This document shows positions 5,793-10,404 of a stretch of DNA of 10,404 bases, piece after piece. The DNA is from Lachnospiraceae bacterium UBA7060. Lineage in GTDB: Bacteria; Bacillota; Clostridia; Lachnospirales; Lachnospiraceae. The position numbers were made by a program, and so were the translations under genes. Within the stretch, counting starts at the first letter, position 1; each line of letters opens with the position of its first letter. The stretch is taken from positions 1 through 10,404 of the forward strand of contig DLAA01000099.1 of assembly GCA_002493835.1 (NCBI GenBank). Reading direction: 5' to 3'. The notes beneath the pieces are model-generated. The model was not told where the DNA came from, searched no databases, and saw only the letters and a program-made list of their open reading frames with translations.

Positions 5793-5801
5793 TAGTATAC
5801 T
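5773..5801 (+). promoter_or_regulatory. Sigma-A-type promoter of the Rpn-like gene
   Basis: TTGAAA (5773-5778) and TATACT (5796-5801) are separated by exactly 17 nt, each one mismatch from the sigma-A consensus. Transcription should start near 5808. The -10 box lies inside a perfect 12-bp palindrome, ATAGTATACTAT (5792-5803), which could also be an operator. The predicted start site is downstream of the TTG at 5789, so that TTG cannot serve as start codon on this transcript. Confidence 0.65.
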
Positions 5802-5830
5802 ATAACTACACAAAAGAAAGGGATTACAGG

Positions 5831-6826
5831 ATAGCAAAGAAAACACAGGATTTAAAACCTGATACCATATTAAAGAATTACTGGAATGATAACGGACAGT
5901 TTGCCGACTTCTTTAGTGCAGTCCTGTTTGGCGGCGAACAGGTGATTTCCCCCGATGAACTGGAAGACGCCGACACGGAGGAATCTTCTGTCCTTGAGCA
6001 CAGGGAATATGCAGAGAGCATCAAAGCCTCCAGAGACAACATAAAGATATGCAAGAGATCCCTAACCCACGGCGTAGAATTTGTCATGCTTGGCCTTGAA
6101 TCGCAGGAGCATATACACTATGCCATGCCGATGCGGGTTATGGGTCATGATTACGGCACATACAAAAAGCAGTATGACAGCAACGCAAAAAATTACCAGA
6201 AGAAAGATGGGATGACGGATGATGAATATCTTTCCAGAATGAAGCAGACTGACAGGTTTACCCCTGTCATCACCGTTGTCGTCTACTACGGCGATAATCC
6301 TTGGGACGGAGCTACTACCCTCCATGGGATGTTAAACATTCCTGATAGGATGAAACCCTTTGTCAACGATTACAAAATGCTCCTTGTGGAAGCAAGGCAG
6401 AACAACCTGCTATTCCACAACATGACCAATATCGCATTTTTTGATATGCTGAAGGTAGTTTTGGACAAAAGTATTACAAAGGATGAAGCAAGGAAAAAGG
6501 CTGCAGAGTATGCATTAACCCATAACGTAGACAAAACAGTAGTTATGACTATAGCAGGAGCCACAAACTGTAAAATTGATTACAACGCATTATACAAGGA
6601 GGAAGATATTAGTATGAATACTTTATTTGATGTAATTGAAAATGACGGCATAATAAAGGGTAAAGCGGAAGGTAAAGCAGAAGGTATTATTGAAGGTATC
6701 CAAGCATTGATTGAGAGTCTGCAGGAAATGGAAATTCCCTATAACAAAACCCAAAATCAGTTAATGGTGAAATTCTCTTTATCTGAAGATACGGCCCAAG
6801 AATACATGGATAAGTTCTGGAAATAA
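5831..6826 (+). CDS. Rpn family recombination-promoting nuclease / PD-(D/E)XK protein, start codon ATA
   Basis: The product (331 aa from 5831) resembles Rpn-type PD-(D/E)XK proteins, which promote recombination by DNA cleavage and are often annotated as putative transposases. Visible features are LKNYWNDNGQFADFFSAVLF (14-33), the segment VMLGLESQEHIHYAMPMR (85-102) carrying the E-x-Q version of the active-site motif, a strand VITVVVYYG, and the GKAEGKAEG-rich linker with a C-terminal helical tail typical of the family. The frame is open from a TTG at 5789, but that lies within the promoter and lacks a ribosome binding site. The natural start position is 5831, 8 nt after AAAGGG (5817-5822), where the codon is ATA. 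Either ATA is used weakly or an ATG has mutated and the gene is nearly silent. A strong terminator follows. Confidence 0.75.
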   Translation: MAKKTQDLKPDTILKNYWNDNGQFADFFSAVLFGGEQVISPDELEDADTEESSVLEHREYAESIKASRDNIKICKRSLTHGVEFVMLGLESQEHIHYAMPMRVMGHDYGTYKKQYDSNAKNYQKKDGMTDDEYLSRMKQTDRFTPVITVVVYYGDNPWDGATTLHGMLNIPDRMKPFVNDYKMLLVEARQNNLLFHNMTNIAFFDMLKVVLDKSITKDEARKKAAEYALTHNVDKTVVMTIAGATNCKIDYNALYKEEDISMNTLFDVIENDGIIKGKAEGKAEGIIEGIQALIESLQEMEIPYNKTQNQLMVKFSLSEDTAQEYMDKFWK

Positions 6827-6838
6827 GGACAATCTGCT

Positions 6839-6861
6839 GCCCCTCTTTTGAGGGGCTTTTT
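6839..6861 (+). terminator. Strong intrinsic terminator after the Rpn-like gene
   Basis: GCCCCTC (6839-6845) and GAGGGGC (6850-6856) form a perfect 7-bp GC-rich stem with a TTTT loop, followed by TTTTT (6857-6861). It ends the transcript begun at the 5773 promoter. The next gene begins only 20 nt later without an obvious promoter of its own. Confidence 0.9.
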
Positions 6862-6880
6862 AACTATTGAAGGTGATTTT

Positions 6881-7111
6881 ATGAGATTAACTTGTAAAGA
6901 AATGGCTATAAAATATCCTAATCAATGGCTGGGATTAAAAAATCCTATTTATATGAATAACGATGGGGTAACACTGGTGTCCGCAGAAATTGTATATACT
7001 GATAAAACCTGCGATGAATTGCTTGAAATGCAGATTGATGATAAAGATGGAATAATTGGTTGGTATACTACTGATAGCAGCCTGCAATTAGGAATGGCAG
7101 AAATTGTTTGA
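6881..7111 (+). CDS. Unrecognised small protein (76 aa)
   Basis: The start at 6881 is chosen over the in-frame TTG at 6848, because that TTG lies inside the terminator hairpin and GAAGGTGA precedes the ATG at normal distance. The protein begins MRLTCKEMAIKYPNQWLGLK and continues with strand-rich segments (VTLVSAEIVYTDKTCDELLE) and a GWYTTD turn. It is soluble with no signal peptide. I have a weak recollection of similar small Clostridia proteins that recur near toxin-antitoxin genes, but no named family. It sits upstream of an orphan antitoxin, from which it is separated by a 115-nt AT-rich promoter region. Confidence 0.65.
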   Translation: MRLTCKEMAIKYPNQWLGLKNPIYMNNDGVTLVSAEIVYTDKTCDELLEMQIDDKDGIIGWYTTDSSLQLGMAEIV

Positions 7112-7179
7112 TATAAATACACATTACATCGAATCAACCATCAGCCTTTATTTGGAATATGACATAATCATTTAAATAA

Positions 7180-7201
7180 AATAATTCTAAATTATTATAA
7201 T
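7180..7201 (+). promoter_or_regulatory. Promoter -10 box with overlapping palindromic operator of the antitoxin gene
   Basis: A perfect TATAAT lies at 7196-7201, with only a weak TTTAAA (7171-7176) 19 nt upstream. A perfect inverted repeat, AATAATT (7180-7186), CTA, AATTATT (7190-7196), overlaps the first base of the -10 box. Phd/YefM antitoxins are known to bind such AT-rich palindromes over their own promoters, so autoregulation is likely. The predicted transcript would have a leader of about 20 nt. Confidence 0.45.
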
Positions 7202-7226
7202 AGTGATAGAAAGGAAGACTTTTTAT

Positions 7227-7436
7227 ATGACAATTACAGCAACAGAACTTAAAAATAATCTAGCAAAATATCTTCAGATATCTGCTACGGAAGATATCTT
7301 TATCACAAAAAGCGGAAAAGTAGTGGCAAAACTGACCAATCCATACCATGACAGAGTGGAAACTGCAAAATCCTTATTTGGCATTCTGCCGAAAGAAATA
7401 AATAGCGAAAATCTAAAAAAGAAAGACTGGCTATGA
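7227..7436 (+). CDS. Phd/YefM family antitoxin without an adjacent toxin
   Basis: This 69-aa protein opens with MTITATELKNNLAKYLQISA and continues TEDIFITKSGKVVAKLTNPY, the conserved DNA-binding N-terminal fold of type II Phd/YefM antitoxins. Members repress their own operon as dimers and neutralise a partner toxin (often PIN/VapC, Doc or RelE type) through a flexible C-terminus. Here the tail is short (about 45-69, ending LKKKDWL). No toxin gene follows: the next 187 nt contain only hairpins and a possible minus-strand mini-ORF. The start at 7227 has AAAGGA 11 nt upstream; the GTG at 7203 is too close to the -10 box. It may be an orphan left after toxin loss, an anti-addiction gene, or a partner of an unrecognised neighbour. 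Confidence 0.85.
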   Translation: MTITATELKNNLAKYLQISATEDIFITKSGKVVAKLTNPYHDRVETAKSLFGILPKEINSENLKKKDWL

Positions 7437-7541
7437 AATAATTGCCTCTCTTGCTTCACTACCCCTCATCCAAGGGGCATTTATTATATCCATCTTCAAA
7501 TATCGTATTTTATCCTGCAATCCTCTATCTGTCTGCCCCAT
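7431..7541 (-). CDS. Possible 36-aa minus-strand protein convergent with the antitoxin
   Basis: On the minus strand an ATG at 7541-7539 is preceded by AGGGTGG about 7 nt upstream. The frame reads MGQTDRGLQDKIRYLKMDII then NAPWMRGSEAREAIIS to TAG at 7433-7431. Its charged helical character is more protein-like than chance antisense frames. It overlaps the antitoxin 3' end by 6 bp, tail to tail. No family is recognised. It could be a fragment of a larger lost gene or a small regulator. Confidence 0.3.
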   Translation of the reverse strand: MGQTDRGLQDKIRYLKMDIINAPWMRGSEAREAIIS

Positions 7542-7549
7542 TATCAATC

Positions 7550-7612
7550 CACCCTTTTTATCTATGATGTAAGGTAAGCCTTTAAAGACTTACCAATAGA
7601 TAAAAAGGAGTG
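7550..7612 (+). repeat. Large interrupted inverted repeat covering the ribosome binding site of the 7624 gene
   Basis: The outer arms CCTTTTTATCTAT (7553-7565) and ATAGATAAAAAGG (7596-7608) are perfectly complementary over 13 bp, and CAC/GTG extend them by 3 bp past a bulged A. Inside is a second, nearly perfect palindrome: GGTAAG (7573-7578) with CTTACC (7589-7594), plus CTTT/AAAG, with one mismatch pair. The right outer arm contains the AAAAAGGAG ribosome binding site. As RNA this is a long hairpin blocking translation; as DNA it is a candidate protein-binding, origin or recombination site. A further short inverted repeat, TGTGA (7611-7615) and TCACA (7618-7622), lies between it and the ATG. 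Confidence 0.75.
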
Positions 7613-7623
7613 TGAAATCACAT

Positions 7624-8748
7624 ATGTACAGGAACGAAAATGTTTCCGCCAGAACCAAAAACAGGCTGGCAAAGGAAGAATGCTTTAACAGGAATATTCC
7701 CATATTAAATATACTCTTCTACCTCGGCAATGGATTTATGCTGAGAAAGCAGTTAGTTACACTGGTCAGAACCTTTTACCAGATAAATGAGCACAGGGCA
7801 AATGATATGATTGCCGACCTGCTCTCCAATGGCCTGTTAATCAAAAAACAGGCTACTGACACAAAGACCTGTCTTTACATCATGACCAAGTTCCCACTTG
7901 CCATGTACCACGAATGTAGCACAAGGGATTCCTGCTCTGTCAAATTGAATAACAGAAAGATCTGGCACAATGTTTACAGGACTGAATTCATTATCAGACA
8001 GGCTGTTCCACTGATGAAGCAGCTTGGCATAGAACTGACACTGGAAAACCTGTTAAACTTTTTAACAGACTACTGTATCTCCGTTTTTACAACAGAGAAC
8101 CAAATGTCAGTTTATCAGCTATATGGAAGCCTATACGAAAAATTCCCTATCAAAGACAAGGAACTTATCGCTTCTGGTTTTCCCCGTGTATCTGATTTTA
8201 TGAATGATTACTATAAGATCGCCGCAGACCTGTACCACCACCAGCGAAATTTTCTTGGATATAAGATTGATAATGATTATTCTGAGTATATTGACATAAA
8301 GGAACAACTGGAACGTGAAAAAGACCTGGTTTCTTCCCCAAAGGAATACAGGAGAAACTACTATTCTCTTTTCAATATGACGGCCGCAGGATTCTTTTTC
8401 ATCGGGAAACCAGCAGGAAAAAATATCACCATCGGCACATTCGATAAATGCAACAATATGTATCTCAAGAAAATCTATGAGAACGTCATCTGCATCTATC
8501 TCATGTTGGAAAGGTATCTTGGCTTTTTCCCACAGATAACCCTGCAGGTATATATGTCAGATGCAGACAGGATTCTTTCTTTACGAGACAAAGAAAATGA
8601 GCAGGGTTACGATTATTCCAGACAGGAAAAATCAGGTCTCACCAAACGAGACAGCTTTTTCCAGAATATGAGAATTCCAAGACAGAACTGGAATGATATC
8701 CATGTAGATTACATCTACTACCCGTTGAAAGAAAAGTATAATTTGTAA
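7624..8748 (+). CDS. Unrecognised 374-aa protein with a probable N-terminal winged-helix domain
   Basis: The ATG at 7624 is preferred over the GTG at 7612, because the ribosome binding site (AAGGAG, 7605-7610) would leave only 1 nt for the GTG but 13 nt for the ATG. About residues 20-90 look like a winged helix: a helix with ILNILFYLGNGFMLRKQLVT, a helix with HRANDMIADLLSNGLLIKKQ and a wing ending CLYIMTK. This layout resembles the replication-relaxation family of plasmid and element proteins, but similarity is at pattern level only. The middle is helical and aromatic-rich. The C-terminal part contains strands (ITLQVYMSDADRILSL) and ends IYYPLKEKYNL. No membrane segment is seen. The striking inverted repeat upstream may be its own control site. 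Function is unknown. Confidence 0.75.
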   Translation: MYRNENVSARTKNRLAKEECFNRNIPILNILFYLGNGFMLRKQLVTLVRTFYQINEHRANDMIADLLSNGLLIKKQATDTKTCLYIMTKFPLAMYHECSTRDSCSVKLNNRKIWHNVYRTEFIIRQAVPLMKQLGIELTLENLLNFLTDYCISVFTTENQMSVYQLYGSLYEKFPIKDKELIASGFPRVSDFMNDYYKIAADLYHHQRNFLGYKIDNDYSEYIDIKEQLEREKDLVSSPKEYRRNYYSLFNMTAAGFFFIGKPAGKNITIGTFDKCNNMYLKKIYENVICIYLMLERYLGFFPQITLQVYMSDADRILSLRDKENEQGYDYSRQEKSGLTKRDSFFQNMRIPRQNWNDIHVDYIYYPLKEKYNL

Positions 8749-8791
8749 GCGTGTGTTCCCAATCTATGACCTCAAAAATTTGCATTTCATC

Positions 8792-8820
8792 AAACTGTCT
8801 GCACTCCGCAGGCAGTTTTT
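8792..8820 (+). terminator. Intrinsic terminator after the 7624 gene
   Basis: AAACTGTCTGC (8792-8802) pairs with GCAGGCAGTTT (8808-8818) over a 5-nt loop, with one T-G wobble, running into TTTTT (8816-8820). It closes the plus-strand transcript opposite the convergent ankyrin gene. Confidence 0.85.
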
Positions 8821-8848
8821 CTGTTTATTCTAAAAATATGCAAACGAT

Positions 8849-8875
8849 AAAAAGGAACCAGATTTCTCCAGTCCC
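8849..8875 (-). terminator. Intrinsic terminator of the minus-strand ankyrin gene
   Basis: Read on the minus strand, GGGACTGG (8875-8868) pairs with CTGGTTCC (8861-8854) with three wobble pairs over a 6-nt loop, followed by TTTTT (8853-8849). The flanking ACGATA and TATCGT (8844-8849, 8876-8881) can extend the stem. A near-copy follows the second ankyrin gene at 10164-10190. Confidence 0.7.
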
Positions 8876-8884
8876 TATCGTTTA

Positions 8885-10057
8885 TTACATATTTGCTTGT
8901 AAGTATTTCACTACTTCCAAATGTCTGTTCGTGGCTGCAAATCTGACAGCATAGTTATTATATTCTGTAATATCCGCTCCATTTTGATGCAAATACTTTA
9001 CTACTTCCAGATATCCATTTTCGGCTGCAGATCTGACTGCTTTGTTATCTCTTGCAGTGATATCTGCTCCATTCTCATGCAGATATTTTACTACTTCCAA
9101 ATACCCATTTCTTGCTGCCCATCTAACTGCATAGTTATCGTCTGCTGTGACATCTGCTCCATTTTCATGCAAATATTTTACTACTTCCAGATATCCATTT
9201 TCGGCTGCACGTATGACTGCATAGTTATCCCATACAGTGATGTCTGCTCCATTTTCATGCAGATATTTCACTACTTCCAAATATCCATTTTCAGCTGCAC
9301 ACCTAACTGCATAGTTACCACCTGCTGTGACATCTGCTCCATTCTCATGCAGATATTTCACTACTTCCAAATATCCATTTTCGGCTGCACATCTAACTGC
9401 ATAGTTATTACCTGCTGTGACATCTGCTCCATTTTCATGTAGATATTTTACCACTTCCAAATGTCCATTTTTTGCTGCAAATCTGACTGCACAGTTATCA
9501 TTAGCTGTGACACCCGCTCCATTTTGATGCAGGTATTTTACTACTTCCAAATACCCATTTCTTGCTGCCCATCTAACTGCATAGTTATCACCTGCTGTGA
9601 TATCTGCTCCATTTTGATGCAGATATTTTACCACTTCCAAATATCCGCTCTCAGATGCCCACCGAACTGCAGTATTATTGTCTGTCGTGATATCTGCTCC
9701 ATATCTGCACAGGTGCCTCCAAGTGTCAACTTCACCAAGTTGCATTATCTTCTTAATGTCTATCTTGTGTGTACGGAATTTGTTATCGTCTACATAAACA
9801 TCCGCATCATCAGGGATACTTATCAGTGCAAGTTTGCTTCCATAGGAAAGATATTCACAAACATTCTGTATGAAACAGAAATGCAGTCCTGCCTTACAGC
9901 TTCCTTCTACGGCAAGCTGATTTACGTCTTCATTCATACCCATCTTATATTGGAATCCCCGCATTATCATATCTTCTGACAGAACCTTACATAATACATA
10001 TCCCTTTAAGTCTTCACCCTTAATCAGTGTTCCTTCTATAAATTTTCCGTTTTTCAT
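8885..10057 (-). CDS. Ankyrin repeat protein with nine 30-residue repeats and a giant-virus-like N-terminal domain
   Basis: This 390-aa protein has no signal peptide or membrane segment. The ATG at 10057 follows AAGGAG (10072-10067) by 9 nt. Residues 1-112 form a non-repeat domain with RGFQYKMGMNED (33-44), AGLHFCFIQNVCEYLSYGSK (56-75) and KFRTHKIDIKKI (93-104). From residue 121 nine repeats of exactly 30 residues follow to the C-terminus, each of the form GADITAxDNYAVRWAAxNGYLEVVKYLHxN. Canonical ankyrin repeats are 33 residues and carry TPLH; here the hairpin loop is 3 residues shorter and NYAVRWAA replaces TPLHLAA. This short pattern and the N-terminal GFQY/GLHFC domain are, from memory, like Mimivirus ankyrin proteins. 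Ankyrin stacks bind proteins, so a binding or effector role is likely; the partner is unknown. A paralogue lies directly upstream. Confidence 0.92.
   Translation of the reverse strand: MKNGKFIEGTLIKGEDLKGYVLCKVLSEDMIMRGFQYKMGMNEDVNQLAVEGSCKAGLHFCFIQNVCEYLSYGSKLALISIPDDADVYVDDNKFRTHKIDIKKIMQLGEVDTWRHLCRYGADITTDNNTAVRWASESGYLEVVKYLHQNGADITAGDNYAVRWAARNGYLEVVKYLHQNGAGVTANDNCAVRFAAKNGHLEVVKYLHENGADVTAGNNYAVRCAAENGYLEVVKYLHENGADVTAGGNYAVRCAAENGYLEVVKYLHENGADITVWDNYAVIRAAENGYLEVVKYLHENGADVTADDNYAVRWAARNGYLEVVKYLHENGADITARDNKAVRSAAENGYLEVVKYLHQNGADITEYNNYAVRFAATNRHLEVVKYLQANM
8888..9697 (-). repeat. Nine tandem 90-bp repeats inside the ankyrin gene
   Basis: The coding sequence repeats every 90 bp without gaps from residue 121 to 390. 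Units 4 and 5 (residues 211-240 and 241-270) differ at one amino acid and only a few silent bases, which points to recent duplication or gene conversion. The antisense strand stays open for long stretches because of the repeat, and those frames are not genes. Confidence 0.92.
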
Positions 10058-10163
10058 TACCTATCTCTCCTTCCATTATGCACTATCAATTCAGTCCCAT
10101 ATATTTCTTTCCCTTATTTTAGATTTCAAAAATAGAAATATAACTTTTCATATTCTCCCAAAG

Positions 10164-10190
10164 AAAAAGGAACCAGATAAATCCAGTTCC
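10164..10190 (-). terminator. Intrinsic terminator of the second ankyrin gene
   Basis: On the minus strand GGAACTGG (10190-10183) pairs with CTGGTTCC (10176-10169) over a 6-nt loop, followed by TTTTT (10168-10164). The right arm and T-run match the terminator at 8849-8875, which suggests that gene and terminator were duplicated together. It separates this paralogue from the downstream ankyrin gene, whose own ribosome binding site and promoter region lie in 10058-10163. Confidence 0.75.
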
Positions 10191-10199
10191 TGTCATTTA

Positions 10200-10404
10200 C
10201 TACATATTTGTCTGTAAGTATTTCACTACCTCCAAATGCCCGTTCGCGGCTGCCAATCTGATAACATAGTTATTATCTTCCGTAATGTCTGCTCCATTTT
10301 CATACAGATATTTTACTACTTCAAGATATCCATTTTCAGCTGCACACTTAACTGCATAGTTATCATCTGCTGTGACATCTGCTCCATTTTCATGCAAGTA
10401 TTTC
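10200..10404 (-). CDS. Second ankyrin repeat protein, 3' end only
   Basis: The frame enters from the right edge of the window and stops at TAG (10202-10200), so only the last 67 or so residues are seen. It shows two full 30-residue repeats of the same type as the neighbouring gene, with AVKCAAENGYLEVVKYLYEN and, at the end, NGHLEVVKYLQTNM. The neighbour ends RHLEVVKYLQANM, so the two C-termini are clearly paralogous. The apparent start at 10397 is an internal TTG inside a repeat (KYLHENGADVT) and not a real start. The N-terminal domain, repeat number and start lie outside the window. Confidence 0.9.
   Translation of the reverse strand, partial: KYLHENGADVTADDNYAVKCAAENGYLEVVKYLYENGADITEDNNYVIRLAAANGHLEVVKYLQTNM

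Noticed and set aside
5789..5830. TTG start for the Rpn-like gene
   Set aside because: It lies between the -35 and -10 boxes of a near-consensus promoter and has no ribosome binding site.
7462..7477. CCCCT/AGGGG hairpin after the antitoxin as a terminator
   Set aside because: The stem is only 5 bp and is followed by CATTTATTAT, not a proper T-run. It may be a weak terminator, but this is not supported enough to list.
7612..7623. GTG start for the 374-aa gene
   Set aside because: Only 1 nt separates it from the AAGGAG motif, while the ATG at 7624 has a workable distance.
8751..8954. Plus-strand 67-aa frame after the 374-aa gene
   Set aside because: It runs through both convergent terminators and into the antisense of the ankyrin gene, and has no ribosome binding site.
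8888..9697. Tandem array considered as CRISPR or other non-coding repeat
   Set aside because: The 90-bp units are contiguous, have no spacers and encode clean ankyrin repeats in one frame.
8921..9979. Long plus-strand frames across the ankyrin gene
   Set aside because: They are antisense shadows of the 90-bp repeat, cysteine and isoleucine-rich, without ribosome binding sites.

Overview
The window looks like an accessory region of a low-to-moderate GC Firmicute, most likely a gut Clostridium relative of the Lachnospiraceae type. The reasons are strong AAGGAGG-type ribosome binding sites, dense same-strand packing, and the gene set: a DUF5688 protein, an element-type SSB, a DUF262 protein, a short RadC/JAB protein, a J-domain protein, an Rpn-like nuclease and an orphan Phd/YefM antitoxin. 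This mix resembles the cargo of integrative/conjugative elements, but no integrase, relaxase or att site lies in the window, so the element assignment is inference.

Layout. Positions 1-275 have no convincing gene and end in a leader with three hairpins and a U-run just before the DUF5688 gene (276-1157). Next come ssb (1241-1654) and a 68-codon reading frame (1651-1857) with no normal start. A DUF262 gene with a repetitive acidic tail (1927-3432) ends in a clear terminator. A tightly packed set follows: a RadC-like metalloprotease-fold gene (3496-3960), a J-domain gene overlapping it by ATGA (3957-4487), a gene apparently cut by an in-frame amber codon (4505-4819, open on to 4933), two unrecognised genes (4954-5391, 5395-5691) and a possible 34-aa overlapping gene (5688-5792). 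A good sigma-A-type promoter (5773-5801) then drives an Rpn-type PD-(D/E)XK gene whose natural start seems to be ATA (5831-6826), closed by a strong terminator. A small unrecognised gene (6881-7111) and an orphan antitoxin (7227-7436) with a palindrome over its -10 box follow. A very large inverted repeat that buries the ribosome binding site precedes a 374-aa gene with a probable N-terminal winged helix (7624-8748).

The right end is on the minus strand. It holds a 390-aa protein of nine 30-residue ankyrin repeats (8885-10057) and the 3' end of a second paralogue (10200 to the window edge). Both are followed by near-identical terminators. The short repeat period and the N-terminal domain recall the giant-virus (Mimivirus) ankyrin proteins.

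The SSB, RadC and J-domain genes fit maintenance or transfer of mobile DNA. The DUF262, Rpn and antitoxin genes fit element defence, competition or stability. Three lesions (GTA where GTG is expected, an in-frame TAG, ATA where ATG is expected) suggest either decay of part of the element or non-standard translation. Several intergenic hairpins also sit on or between Shine-Dalgarno sequences and start codons, so translational control by RNA structure is a recurring theme here.
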